Source: Bacteroidales bacterium
GTDB taxonomy: Bacteria > Bacteroidota > Bacteroidia > Bacteroidales > UBA1715
Length of the DNA: 64,000 bases
NCBI GenBank assembly: GCA_017516865.1
Contig: JAFXAU010000030.1
Location: 23,098-87,097, forward strand
Direction: 5' to 3'
Part shown: positions 20,901 through 26,799 of the stretch, piece by piece
Position numbering within the stretch: the first letter of the stretch is position 1
Layout: every line of letters begins with the position of its first letter
Made by a program: the position numbers and the translations under genes
Notes under the pieces: generated by a model
The model's database searches: none
Told to the model about the DNA's origin: nothing
The model's input: only the letters and a program-made list of their open reading frames with translations

Positions 20901-20917
20901 TTACGAAAATTGCCCAT
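8978..20917 (-). CDS. Giant secreted GH8 glycanase with DUF11, Ig-like, PKD and T9SS type B domains
   Basis: The protein has about 3,979 residues. A signal peptide (MGNFRNYVSFILIFLSFIGN, then VCAQ) precedes a GH8 catalytic domain (about 30-515). CREGDGYSLL holds the likely acid Glu110, and ATDGDVDIALALYVAWMQW matches the GH8 signature with Asp172 and Asp174. DUF11-like domains follow (about 520-1310); two are interrupted by beta-rich insertions. About 2,450 residues of Ig-like repeats follow, each opening with a Cys and with WY or W(T/S)GP cores. A PKD-like domain (about 3,785-3,870) comes before a CHU_C/gliding-associated C-terminus (YFPTAFAPMSPSGD, IYDQWNNLVYYS, GNVTLIR). It is probably exported by T9SS and attached at the surface to cleave beta-glucan, cellulose or xylan. 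The ATG at 20917 begins the signal peptide; one at 20941 is possible. Confidence 0.92.
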   Translation of the reverse strand: MGNFRNYVSFILIFLSFIGNVCAQNEVTVHINSGNPRFPFPQFLAYEYGTSHHLENLGTKNPEGVVHAEMEQDIRDAYQIFANEWTYTGDQLNGVKYIRGNLGCPYDCREGDGYSLLAAAIMGDKTSFDGLWMCVHDKSRVKQYRYIDGAMFQPNYAYGDYSIKDNQDAATDGDVDIALALYVAWMQWGDYMGINDARGNPISYKKELMDVLKGFIHLQTRFPDDGEPRRYLSGEIGLDGYLKNGNTWAEATNYVSQNPITVDGVSMRPEFAGPCNVHTDYLAPAYFHEFYELLEKENPSDVSEFEKNQFKRCAASCDWMVGNWISQNAKNIFVGEEATVNGTSVTMHAGNQGGRFRSVWRTALNYVWHGNPTYTWNPSTHTVSETSNTYEHDGAVRYSNFMNDPQGWDHANCTKFGGGPKVTYKGPATLHWDIEPDGSFPSSEFIFNWIAGCGTMSAISAEDLELLGVLYRTCNIEWDITTGGDGYLSSVPHYFHGWFRLLGMLTATGNHIAPAKMIAQPNMKIYRALKDSLSFAYTGDTFTYLLDYRNYGSVDAQNVTIVEHVPDDFIFVSAERGGVYDAATHTVTWNIGTVPGFKTGSLDVTKGQVSYVAKVGPNAFGRYCTTAEISCSNGLGWTSNEYPNYVTATMQRNCVDVIKRSLIIDKEANLEETNPNQLVTYTINFENSSEAGWLDGGRPRVNIAFSNGGLATQQEWLRFRLYNDAIEPYINYGNYRVSYYMYDAARKSLGDPGWGWYTAIYEGKRSSADAISVSHETVVEGEDAYGKWNQRMILQFAPLLVTTTGHLSNYYGMGSRIHRGGTEPLRVAGYIHPNPWVNTDFSDDWSWDAAAEGAEDGAYYPVTPSWQRIDQTTGQSIETPVNEYIPSVCDVPTHTVSNILVEEYDGYVWRRILGTGPMAGRDMYNVVVRDTLPKGLTFVEFKSSCPLANFNATMTTAKTSDGRDIIIWRIPTMQIKQKGTIKYTALANFPSGRSCETSDEVIDNVAWIYADMNSPVGDTASVTVTCAKVPEPIEPTTLTKTPSVDIVSVGDEITYTLEYEQTHGFVTDNAGQNASDWTVSGGSVSNGTVSVNANSNSNVKYNYSYSKNIFVEADCQFAQYAETYWYFRDNVRLYLKVDYGVLKVECYNGNTRIKAADLVASSGDLHVAVQVQDDILRMWVGATSVDTSENAAFTAENVSTTAGYFGFINNAHGNHKYSKIHVHTDNAYNLSIVDELPSDLTYVSSSNSGVKSGDKVTWTFEQGINNPIPFGKKYTVTVKATVNTCNQKIINTAHVNLLGHDENEIRAQATVECGAGCPPKPTVSSPVTYCQGATATALTATGTALKWYTSETGGAAQNSITPSTSAAGTTTYYVSQTENDCESPRAAINVVVNPKPSTPTVTAPTAVCEGEEITISAPLMQNATYKWTGPNSFTSTDREVTVTSSATTSHAGEYSVVVTSQYSCESDAGTATIAVNAVPDAPTVTSPIQYCKGETVSDEVTATGTSLKWYTSATGTTEFSSLVPSTSTVGSVHYYVSQSVDGCESERADLEVQTLEPPAKPTITTNSPVCVDSKIELSTDADGTYMWTGPNNFTSTDQNPEIASATTAAAGEYTLVVKVGNCTSEAGTATVVVNEIPATPSPSNNGPKCAGEDITLSVSAVANATYSWTGPDNYSKTDQNPTITVAGEYSVTVTVAGCTSEAGTTTVVVNAIPDAPMVTTPIQYCQNEAVSAEVSAEGESLSWYTTADGNVKYSSLVPTTATVGSVHYYVSQTVNGCESPRADLEVKTLEPPTKPVITSNSPICVGEALTLGTESEGTYAWSGPNNFTSTDKNPEIASATADAAGEYSLVVKVGNCTSEAGTATVVVNAIPSVNIDAVANQCVDGNDVTLTVTATPAGGTGSFSGTGVSGSTFSPATAGAGTHTVSYTYEVNGCSKTESINITVQDKPTVSFNLPTTACASGDIIALTGNQTGGTFTATPSLDLTSGFNPANATVGQEYAITYEYSDGVCSNSTSNKITVYDPQKPVGVDAAEVYTKVSSGTVPELSATGVNMIWYSDEALTTQVQTGDSYTPSETVVLDEGHGRIGTYTYYVVSTEEGCTSEATAVHLEILSCMVQTPKINSASVSVCEGETDPDKRIINVVTDAYGMVVRWYNTARELKQESSVVWTFDPELSEVGSNVFFVTAYDEDQQCESPFISVIYAIRKLPTVSFDLPSEVCLNSEEIDFEPLKSQTNGVVMSLWGDQGPETSFNPNKKGTFNFEYSYTDAHGCTNSVQKEIQVNELPDVTFNDIPNQCEYSDLVDLSYYAGPIGGTFSGSGVTTQNSFFLFNPAAVEAGSTSTITYTYTDGKNCTNSAQKTIQVIARPSVTFNDVPSLCVGGEKHDLLQYVTPTTGTFSGEYVDGTDFNPTTKGSHKVSYTVESDGCSTTVEKTIVVNELPVLALEMNAVACVNTGNVTPQLSPANGIFTIDGEVSTTINTDNLSVGNHTLEYVYTDPTTHCSNSISKPLEIRKIEKPTVTNKTVVIGSTDLTITAQGNGGTFEWTDQNGTKTTGASISHSDASYAGEWEYCVTESDGTCTSEPACMTFSVIWCPAQAPHVTVSGAYVNHNWADVLYTEICESDEVPTFHVTGIEDGATINWYDGSTGGYITTDSPEAYQNNALKGKPGEYSMSVSQTTTGENGCTSIPTSVIVKIHENPQIAITNDDVHFCDYDDKVQIEVSSDSDNGTFTYSGDFVEDNYFYPANATTIGMAISVTVNYVDNETRCEATTSADFFVHHADKLAVVSPITQLESDYETVLTATPDGANKVTWYDACETKTKLKEGTSFSTGLVGEVSEDFGVTQTDPYGCESECATIQVNRIKCPTPAPTVTVETNTICATDEVPTFYVSGETGATFSWYENGTLISNDAEFTPTSIQGTAGSYSWTVTQTTTGTNGCEGVAAPVTLKINPSPEIEVTIDEIICQNEGIKVPVSNLTGTIFTFNGQTITQIDPEDYAPDTYELRYSYNDPQTGCRAVDAASGCFEEDCMKKDIEIRNIPMVKVKNITKLITADEFKVQIESGNGGAYTWIDEHNSLIGIGASIDHQYAKEVGSWTYCVTETDGECTSDPACLTFSIINCPVPSPQVVKDVVVGCTNEDVPEMEVVQGEYDIRWYKQDDLSTIVSTNAKYAPNDITAVGDYTYYVTQFDGECEGVPSAVTLQMKTSSQPKITGNMAICENENMQLTSDVETYWYSDEQMTTADEISKTHTVSYPNAGSYSLYVVHKTEYCSSNPFAVLVQVNAIPEAPVITTENVCKGEDIVFTAEGTDIQWYKNSIAIGELGDLTYTETGSMPGNVVVSATQTILGCTSEKREATAIVYAIPTKPTPLNATICEYDAMTELEVITHGDADATWYSDETLSNVVATGTSYKPRDKVSQSFYVTQTLNGCEGEPTVVTLKVVEKPLPVSFKQVNDIEVCEGNTTVIVAESGNTVYWYESKDDNPVFMGRYFTVPTTAVGDYTYYAKQSDKSGCESDWSEKRVKIVGGPEEAVLEQQDTVCEYEKGGTLIVSRKSENEHVSWVAPNGATLGIGDTLHIADTLFKKAGVYMIKARTTVSTCSFDTRKEINVPYVVHPKPVDPTLLKDAFCYDGQPVTLETAASEPKWFNANGEMIGAYSPQLSTMYSDAGDYAIRMSQTINGCSSDTVLLPFLISAIPVPQIIGKDQICAGETETYVVTKSDVDNSAIWSVTGNRAIYEISNYSTGFVRSIDWTEEGLDTISVYESNKYGCIGVTVYPVEVVNKPDVQFTAETLGQEGVVTFTNLSEPQILNSKGVEKEYHVDYYWDFGRNTDTAIVLNNFKTFDETYRYGDYAAELTAENEFGCKNSVVEAFFVDVEHGLYFPTAFAPMSPSGDIRVFRPKGFNCTTFKIWIYDQWNNLVYYSEGVNGKGSPNAEWDGKVNGKLMQSGTYRYKVEVTFEDHEEDNFKVTQSVKPIWGNVTLIR
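15321..16715 (-). repeat. Tandem duplication of about 698 bp inside the Ig-like array
   Basis: Segments 15321-16017 and 16018-16715 align along their length with a constant offset near 698 bp; for example CTTCCAAATCGGCACG occurs at about 15566 and 16264. Each unit encodes three Ig-like domains. Ends were judged by eye. Confidence 0.7.
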
Positions 20918-20994
20918 AGTTTTAAAATTTCTCTCGTCCATAAGACTACATTAATTTGAAAAAAGTTACAAATTGCCTTTTTACAAAAGTGGTT

Positions 20995-21002
20995 CAAAAG
21001 TA
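20995..21002 (-). promoter_or_regulatory. -7 box TACTTTTG for the giant GH8 gene
   Basis: The minus strand reads TACTTTTG 78 nt upstream of the chosen start. The 178-bp gap 20942-21119 also carries the divergent CE4 promoter. Confidence 0.5.
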
Positions 21003-21095
21003 TGAAAATTATTTTTAACATGGTCGATAATTGTTGTTAATATTTGACCAGACGAAAAAAAAATCTCCATGTTAATTTGTAAGAAAATTGTTTTG

Positions 21096-21103
21096 TACAT
21101 TTG
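21096..21103 (+). promoter_or_regulatory. -7 box TACATTTG for the CE4 deacetylase
   Basis: TACATTTG lies 16 nt before the ATG at 21120. A TTTG 16 nt further upstream may act as the -33 element. Confidence 0.5.
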
Positions 21104-21119
21104 AATCAAAATTTTGACA

Positions 21120-22334
21120 ATGAAACATCTACTTACTTTTACAACACTTGTATTTTCTGCAATCTTCGGTTTTGCTCAAACTGTGGAGATTTGTAATTGG
21201 GATTACAACAAAAAAAGCGCGGTAGCTCTTACATTCGACGACTGGTTGTCGACACATCCGACGGTGGTCGTACCTGCGTTGCAAGAGCGCGACATGGTTG
21301 CTACATTTTATTTTATTGCAAAAGACTTGAATGCGTCAAAAATTTCTCAAATCAACACTGCCGCTGATTTGGGAAACGAAATTGGAAATCATTCGATGAC
21401 ACATTCATCGGTTGATTCGATAATAGCCGCCGAAGCACGTCCCTCAAAAGAAAAACTTGATGCCGCACTTGTTTCGCAAAAGGCACTGACTTACGACTAT
21501 CCGTTTGGAACCTTTTCTGATGCCACAATTGATTCCGTCAGAAATGCGGGACACATTGCCGCACGTGGTGTTTGGCCACCGACAAATTATCGTTACAATT
21601 TTGCATCGTCCGACAATGACTACTACAATCTGCGTACAGTAGGCGTAGGCGGCGATGGAGTGAAAACGACAAAAGATTTTGCGAAATATCTTACAAAAGT
21701 CATCAACGGAGGGGGCTTTATAACCTATCTCTATCATGGTGTCGCAAAATCGGGCGATTACGCAAATATTCCCAAGGATTCGCTTTATGCCCAATTAGAC
21801 ACTCTCAACAGCTTGCGCGACAAAATTTGGATAACAACTGTTGCCAATGCTGTGAAATACCACCGCGAAGCGAAGTGCGCAGTAATTTCGGAATATGACA
21901 CCGAAAATCCTGACGGTTACAGTTTTATAATCGAAGACACGTTACCCGACTCTATTTATAATCAACCACTTACTATAAAGGTTTATAATGCAGGAAAGAC
22001 ATTCTGCGAAATCACTCAAAATGGAGAGAATTGCCCAATATTGTATCAGACAATCGAATACGTGTTGTTTCGTGCCCTACCCGACGGCAACATTTCTTTG
22101 AAATACGGGGAATGGGACTTGAATACCGTAAATGATTTATCCGACATCGCAACGGTAACTGTAAATCGTCACACTGTTTCAGTTTCGACCGATGAAACAT
22201 CTTCGGTTGCAGTATATTCTCCACAAGGACAGACAATTTTTAAGCACAAAGGTTCTTGCTCATACACTGTTCCGCAAAGTGGTATCTACATTATCTCAGT
22301 CAATGGTTTAACTCAAAAATTCTACATTCATTAG
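21120..22334 (+). CDS. Secreted polysaccharide deacetylase (CE4) with T9SS type A tail
   Basis: The product has 404 residues. The signal peptide MKHLLTFTTLVFSAIFGFAQ is followed by the NodB-homology domain: ALTFDDW (catalytic base and metal Asp), IGNHSMTH (H-x3-H metal ligands), DYPFG and a late ITYLYHG histidine. The last 75 residues are a beta-rich Por-secretion-tail-like domain (VAVYSPQGQTIFKHKG, SGIYIISVNGLTQKFYIH), the T9SS type A signal. CE4 enzymes remove acetyl groups from chitin, peptidoglycan or xylan; which one is unknown. The ATG at 21120 was chosen over an upstream TTG. The TPR-CAP gene starts 2 nt after the stop. It is a paralogue of the CE4 at 32092-33180 (shared CxWDYNKK and TFDDW start). 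Confidence 0.85.
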   Translation: MKHLLTFTTLVFSAIFGFAQTVEICNWDYNKKSAVALTFDDWLSTHPTVVVPALQERDMVATFYFIAKDLNASKISQINTAADLGNEIGNHSMTHSSVDSIIAAEARPSKEKLDAALVSQKALTYDYPFGTFSDATIDSVRNAGHIAARGVWPPTNYRYNFASSDNDYYNLRTVGVGGDGVKTTKDFAKYLTKVINGGGFITYLYHGVAKSGDYANIPKDSLYAQLDTLNSLRDKIWITTVANAVKYHREAKCAVISEYDTENPDGYSFIIEDTLPDSIYNQPLTIKVYNAGKTFCEITQNGENCPILYQTIEYVLFRALPDGNISLKYGEWDLNTVNDLSDIATVTVNRHTVSVSTDETSSVAVYSPQGQTIFKHKGSCSYTVPQSGIYIISVNGLTQKFYIH

Positions 22335-22336
22335 TT

Positions 22337-23866
22337 ATGAAAAAATTCCTCGCCACATGTCTTGTGTGTTTAATCGGATTACATTGCTTTCCGCAGAAAA
22401 TGAGCAAGTTATATGCAACCTATAACAAACAAGATTATGCAAAATGTATTCAACAGTGTGATGCTGCTCTTAAGAAAAAGCCCGAAATGCTCGAGGCATA
22501 CTATGTAAAAGCAATTGCATATTTCGAAATGGCGCAATCACCATCGACCTATAAGGAGATTTCAAAAAATCCATTGCTCGACTGCCTTTCAAACTTGAGC
22601 ATTCTCAGTTCCAAAGACGAAGACCGAGAAATTCTTGACGAACACAACGATACGTTGCTTATAATCAAACAATTTGCCGAAGCACGGGCACAGAAGATTA
22701 AAACGGCAAACACCTCTGAAGCACAGGCAATTAACCAACGTCTTTCGAGTATTTTCAGAACAAAAAAAGCCGACGGACTCGAATATGCCCGTCTTGACGC
22801 CGAAGCAGGGCGCTACGACAAATGTTATGCGAAAGTTGAAAAATTATATGCCCGCTCTTCTGCCGAATCGGCAAGTGGAAGCGAAAATTATACTGCGCTC
22901 ACGCAAGGTGCCATATTATTGGCGGAAAATTGGATGTTCAGCGACTTGTTCACTCTTATCAGAAATTATAAAGTCAAATTTGCAGGGAACTACGGCATCA
23001 GCGAAGGATTCAAAAAAGCCTTGCTCATAAGTATTGACACAGCTCGAACTGACGACGACAAAACTCTGTTTTATGATTTCTCAAAAAAAGGTTTGGAACT
23101 GTATCCCGAAGACAAAGGAATATACAGCCACATTGAAAAACGGTGGATTGAACTCATAAATTCGCAAGCCAGCGCCTACCGAGCAACGGCATCACACGAA
23201 AGGACTTGGAAAGACAGCGTTCTGCTCCGAAACGCCTATCGCTATCTTGCTCTTGCTCAGGAAGTTTTTCCGAACAACAGAAAATTCCAAGACATTGAAA
23301 TTCGACTTAATCGGGAATTTCACACAATTCCGCTGGATTATGAAAAAGATTTATTCAGAAAATATGCCCTCGAGGCGGTAAACACATGGCGTACAAAAGG
23401 TTGCGAATGCGACACAAGTGAAATTGTCTACGTGGCTCCTGTCCCTACCATTGAATGGGACACAACGCTCGAACGACTGGCAAACGAACACGCAAAGGAG
23501 ATGTTTTTCGAAAACCATAGCGAAGATGTGAACATCAACGGAGAAACTCCTTGGGACAGAATAAACAAAACGCAATACAAAGGTGTGACGTACGAAAACG
23601 AAAACGGCTTGAATTTCGTACAGGCAATGAAAATGGCATTCTGCGTTGGCTACGGACAATCGTTCAACGGCGTAAGCGACACCGAAGAAATGAAAGCCGT
23701 AATAGACACCGTGGTTACACATTGGATTACCGAAAAACGTTCTCAGAACTGCATGAAAGTTATGACTCCCGACGTCACACACATGGCTCTCGGTATGTAC
23801 GGAGACAAATGGGTTTTCTGGGCAATAACAAAATACGATATTTTACTTCGTCAAAAGAAAAAATAA
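22337..23866 (+). CDS. Secreted TPR protein with C-terminal CAP/SCP domain
   Basis: The product has 509 residues. A signal peptide (MKKFLATCLVCLIGLHCFPQ) is followed by helical repeats with TPR spacing (YNKQDYAKCIQQCDAALKKK, EMLEAYYVKAIAYF). The C-terminal part from about residue 375 looks like a CAP (SCP/PR-1) domain: LERLANEHAKEMFF, ENENGLNF, VVTHWITEKRSQNCMK, VTHMALGMYGDKWVFWAITKY. CAP domains bind lipids or have unclear enzymatic activity in bacteria. The start codon lies 2 nt after the CE4 stop, and the stop overlaps the rnhB start (TAATG), so the three genes form one operon. A cell-envelope role is inferred from the neighbour and the signal peptide. Confidence 0.72.
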   Translation: MKKFLATCLVCLIGLHCFPQKMSKLYATYNKQDYAKCIQQCDAALKKKPEMLEAYYVKAIAYFEMAQSPSTYKEISKNPLLDCLSNLSILSSKDEDREILDEHNDTLLIIKQFAEARAQKIKTANTSEAQAINQRLSSIFRTKKADGLEYARLDAEAGRYDKCYAKVEKLYARSSAESASGSENYTALTQGAILLAENWMFSDLFTLIRNYKVKFAGNYGISEGFKKALLISIDTARTDDDKTLFYDFSKKGLELYPEDKGIYSHIEKRWIELINSQASAYRATASHERTWKDSVLLRNAYRYLALAQEVFPNNRKFQDIEIRLNREFHTIPLDYEKDLFRKYALEAVNTWRTKGCECDTSEIVYVAPVPTIEWDTTLERLANEHAKEMFFENHSEDVNINGETPWDRINKTQYKGVTYENENGLNFVQAMKMAFCVGYGQSFNGVSDTEEMKAVIDTVVTHWITEKRSQNCMKVMTPDVTHMALGMYGDKWVFWAITKYDILLRQKKK

Positions 23867-24468
23867 TGCTTAAACCGTTCCACACTCCCAATTGTATAGA
23901 AGCCGGCTGCGACGAAGCGGGACGGGGTTGTCTTGCTGGTCCGGTATATGCCGCTGCGGTTATCTTCCCTCCCGATTATCACAACAAGGAACTGAACGAT
24001 TCCAAGCAACTCAGCGATAAAAAAAGAAAAATTCTTCGGGAACAAATTATAAAAGATGCAACATGTTGGGCTGTCGGCATTGTCGATAATCACGAAATCG
24101 ACAAGATTAACATTTTGAATGCCTCGATTCTCGCCATGCACAGGGCTATTGAGCAACTCTCAACACTTCCCGAACATCTCATTATTGACGGAAATAAATT
24201 CAAAAAATACAAACAAATTCCGTATGACTGCATCGTAAAAGGCGACGGTAAATTTCTATCAATTGCAGCAGCATCAATTCTGGCAAAAACATTTCGTGAC
24301 GACTTTATGGACGAACTCCACCAACAGTTCCCTATGTACGACTGGCTTTCAAACAAAGGCTATCCGACCCAAAAACACAAAATGGCAATTCAAGAATACG
24401 GACTGACAGATTTTCACAGAGTTACATTCAATTATAAAATGCCACAGCAACTTTCGTTGGAATTATAA
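23866..24468 (+). CDS. rnhB: Ribonuclease HII
   Basis: The product has 200 residues, the normal size. It degrades the RNA strand of RNA-DNA hybrids and initiates removal of single ribonucleotides from DNA. AGCDEAGRGCLAGPVYAAAV is the RNase HII N-terminal motif with the Asp-Glu metal ligands. LNDSKQLSDKKR, the HLIIDGNKF metal Asp, GDGKFLSIAAASILAK and FPMYDWLSNKGYPTQKH are the other family blocks. The ATG overlaps the stop of the CAP gene (TAATG), which fixes the start; the open frame extends further upstream but only as a shadow of that gene. Confidence 0.95.
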   Translation: MLKPFHTPNCIEAGCDEAGRGCLAGPVYAAAVIFPPDYHNKELNDSKQLSDKKRKILREQIIKDATCWAVGIVDNHEIDKINILNASILAMHRAIEQLSTLPEHLIIDGNKFKKYKQIPYDCIVKGDGKFLSIAAASILAKTFRDDFMDELHQQFPMYDWLSNKGYPTQKHKMAIQEYGLTDFHRVTFNYKMPQQLSLEL

Positions 24469-24504
24469 ATTTGTTTATTTTTATACAAATTTTTCAAAGT
24501 GTAA

Positions 24505-25653
24505 ATGATACAAGAACTACGGACAAAATTTATTGATTTATATTCGGTTACGCCTCGAATGTTTCGTTCGCCGGGGCGAATTAACATCATTGGCGAACAT
24601 ACCGACTACAACGATGGCTTTGTGTTGCCGGCGGCAATCGACAAGGAAATTGTGTTTGCCGTTGCTCCAAATACTACGGGAACATTTCGCTTCTATGCTA
24701 CTGATTTAAACGACTTTGGCGAGTTCCCCGACATTGTTCCGCAAACCGACAAGAAATGGGCGAATTACTTGCTCGGCGTGGTTGCTCAAATGCAGAAAAA
24801 AGGATTTTCCGTGCCATCGGTCGATGTGGTGTTTGGCGGAAACGTGCCGTTGGGCGCAGGTTTGTCGTCATCAGCCGCACTTGAATGTGGTTTTGCATAC
24901 GCCTTAAATGCTATTTTTGATTTTGGATTTTCAACCATTGATTTGGTGAAAATGTCACAACTAACTGAACATGAATTTGTTGGACTCCGTTGTGGCATAA
25001 TGGATCAATTTGCGGTGATGTTCGGCAAAAAGGATTCTGTGGTTCGACTTGATTGCCGTTCGTTGGAATACCAGCATTTCCCGTTCATTCTCAACGATTA
25101 TGCTATTGTATTGTGTAACAGCAATGTAAAACACGAACTTGCATCGTCGGAATACAATGTTCGTCGGCACGAAGGCGAAGAAGGCGTACGTGTGCTGTCG
25201 TCGCATTACCCAGAAATCCGTTCGTTGCGCGATGCTACATTGGAGCAGTTGGAATGTTGCAAATCGGAAATGTCTGAAAAATCATATATGCGTTGCAAAT
25301 ACGTGATAGAGGAAAACCAACGTGTGCTTACGGCGTGCGAAGCCATGCTGCGTGGCGATGTTGAAACGGTCGGAAAAATGATGTACGCCACCCACGAAGG
25401 AATGAGCAAATTGTACGAAGCAAGTTGCAAAGAGATTGACGAAATGGTTGATATTGCACGCACTTCGAGCGACATTGTCGGTTCACGGATAATGGGCGGC
25501 GGATTCGGCGGATGCACAATTTCTGTGGTGAAAAAGTCTGCCGTTGAGGATTTTAAGCAAATGATGAACGAACAATATTATAAGAAATACAACACTCCGT
25601 CGGTGATTTACGATATAGTGGTGAGCGACGGGACAAACGAGATAATGCTATGA
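24505..25653 (+). CDS. galK: Galactokinase
   Basis: The product has 382 residues, of family length. It phosphorylates alpha-D-galactose with ATP in the Leloir pathway. The GHMP motifs are all present: the galactokinase signature SPGRINIIGEHTDYNDGFVL (about 22-41), the phosphate loop PLGAGLSSSAALE (about 115-127) and MGGGFGGCTI near the C-terminus. RCGIMDQFAVMFGK carries the catalytic Asp. The stop codon overlaps the galT start (ATGA), so galK and galT are translationally coupled. With the GH27 alpha-galactosidase at 50.6 kb it would allow use of galactose released from plant galactosides. Confidence 0.96.
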   Translation: MIQELRTKFIDLYSVTPRMFRSPGRINIIGEHTDYNDGFVLPAAIDKEIVFAVAPNTTGTFRFYATDLNDFGEFPDIVPQTDKKWANYLLGVVAQMQKKGFSVPSVDVVFGGNVPLGAGLSSSAALECGFAYALNAIFDFGFSTIDLVKMSQLTEHEFVGLRCGIMDQFAVMFGKKDSVVRLDCRSLEYQHFPFILNDYAIVLCNSNVKHELASSEYNVRRHEGEEGVRVLSSHYPEIRSLRDATLEQLECCKSEMSEKSYMRCKYVIEENQRVLTACEAMLRGDVETVGKMMYATHEGMSKLYEASCKEIDEMVDIARTSSDIVGSRIMGGGFGGCTISVVKKSAVEDFKQMMNEQYYKKYNTPSVIYDIVVSDGTNEIML

Positions 25654-26693
25654 GCGGATTTGATATGAAAAATGACACGCACCGTCGTTACAATCCGTTG
25701 ACGGGCGAATGGATGCTGGTTTCGCCCCATCGAGGGAAACGGCCGTGGCAAGGGCAGCAGGAAACGCCTGTCAGTTTGAATTTGCCTGAATATGACGAAA
25801 CCTGTTATCTCTGTCCGGGAAATTCCCGTGCCGGCGGCGTCCAAAATCCGAAATACAACGGTCCGTTTGTGTTTACAAACGATTTCAGCGCCATAACTCC
25901 AAATATATCCGACGGAGCAGTTGACGATGGCTTGTTCCAAGCGAAAAGCGAAAAGGGCATTTGCCGTGTGATTTGTTTTTCTCCATATCATAATAAAACC
26001 GTTCCACAATTGTCGTCCGATGAAATGTTTGCGGTAGCGAAGGTTTGGCAACGGGAATATGTGGAACTTGGCTCGAAGGAATTCATCAATCACATTCAAA
26101 TTTTCGAGAACAAAGGTGCGGCAATGGGGTGCAGCAATCCACATCCGCATTGTCAAATTTGGGCTCAACAGTCGATTCCTGAAATTGTTTCGAAAGAGAA
26201 TTTTCGACAAAAAACATATTTTGAACAGCATACAAAACCACTTTTGCAGGAATACGTGGAGCAAGAACTGCAAAGAAACGAGCGAGTGATTGCCGAAAAC
26301 GACAGTTTTGTTGCATTGGTTCCATTTTGGGCTACATGGCCGTTCGAGGTTATGGTGCTGCCCAAAATTTCAAAGCCGTCAATTGCCGCTTTGAACGATG
26401 TGGAACTCCGCAATTTTTCTGATATGTACAGAATTGTGACGTGTAAATACGATAATCTGTTCAAAACCTCGTTCCCGTATTCCGCAGGCGTTCATCAGGC
26501 GCCGACTGATGGTGGAAATTATGATTATTGGACAATGCACATGCACTTTTATCCACCGCTGTTCCGTTCGGCTACTGTAAAAAAATTCATGGTCGGTTAC
26601 GAAATGATGGCGGAGCCACAGCGCGATATTACCGCCGAACAAGGTGCCGCTATATTGAAAGATTTATCGGCGGAACACTATCTTCACAAATAA
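25650..26693 (+). CDS. galT: UDP-glucose--hexose-1-phosphate uridylyltransferase
   Basis: The product has 347 residues. It exchanges UMP between UDP-glucose and galactose-1-phosphate. The active site NPHPHCQIW is present, with His167 as the uridylylated nucleophile. RRYNPLTGEWMLVSPHRGKRPWQG is the classic N-terminal block, and CYLCPGNSRAGG carries the zinc-type cysteines of the type 1 family. The C-terminal HQAPTDGG and HMHFYPPLFRS match the family. It overlaps galK by 4 nt and forms a two-gene galKT operon; no epimerase or mutarotase gene is adjacent. Confidence 0.96.
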   Translation: MSGFDMKNDTHRRYNPLTGEWMLVSPHRGKRPWQGQQETPVSLNLPEYDETCYLCPGNSRAGGVQNPKYNGPFVFTNDFSAITPNISDGAVDDGLFQAKSEKGICRVICFSPYHNKTVPQLSSDEMFAVAKVWQREYVELGSKEFINHIQIFENKGAAMGCSNPHPHCQIWAQQSIPEIVSKENFRQKTYFEQHTKPLLQEYVEQELQRNERVIAENDSFVALVPFWATWPFEVMVLPKISKPSIAALNDVELRNFSDMYRIVTCKYDNLFKTSFPYSAGVHQAPTDGGNYDYWTMHMHFYPPLFRSATVKKFMVGYEMMAEPQRDITAEQGAAILKDLSAEHYLHK

Positions 26694-26772
26694 TTGTATT
26701 TAATTCTCAATATCAATAAAACGATTTAACAAAAACTTAACATTGATTAATATTCTCATAACAAAACGAAAA

Positions 26773-26780
26773 TACTTTTG
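26773..26780 (+). promoter_or_regulatory. -7 box TACTTTTG for the Na/Pi cotransporter
   Basis: TACTTTTG ends 19 nt before the ATG at 26800. No TTG at -33 spacing and no clear Pho box was seen. Confidence 0.45.
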
Positions 26781-26799
26781 CTGTGAAAAAAATTAAGAG

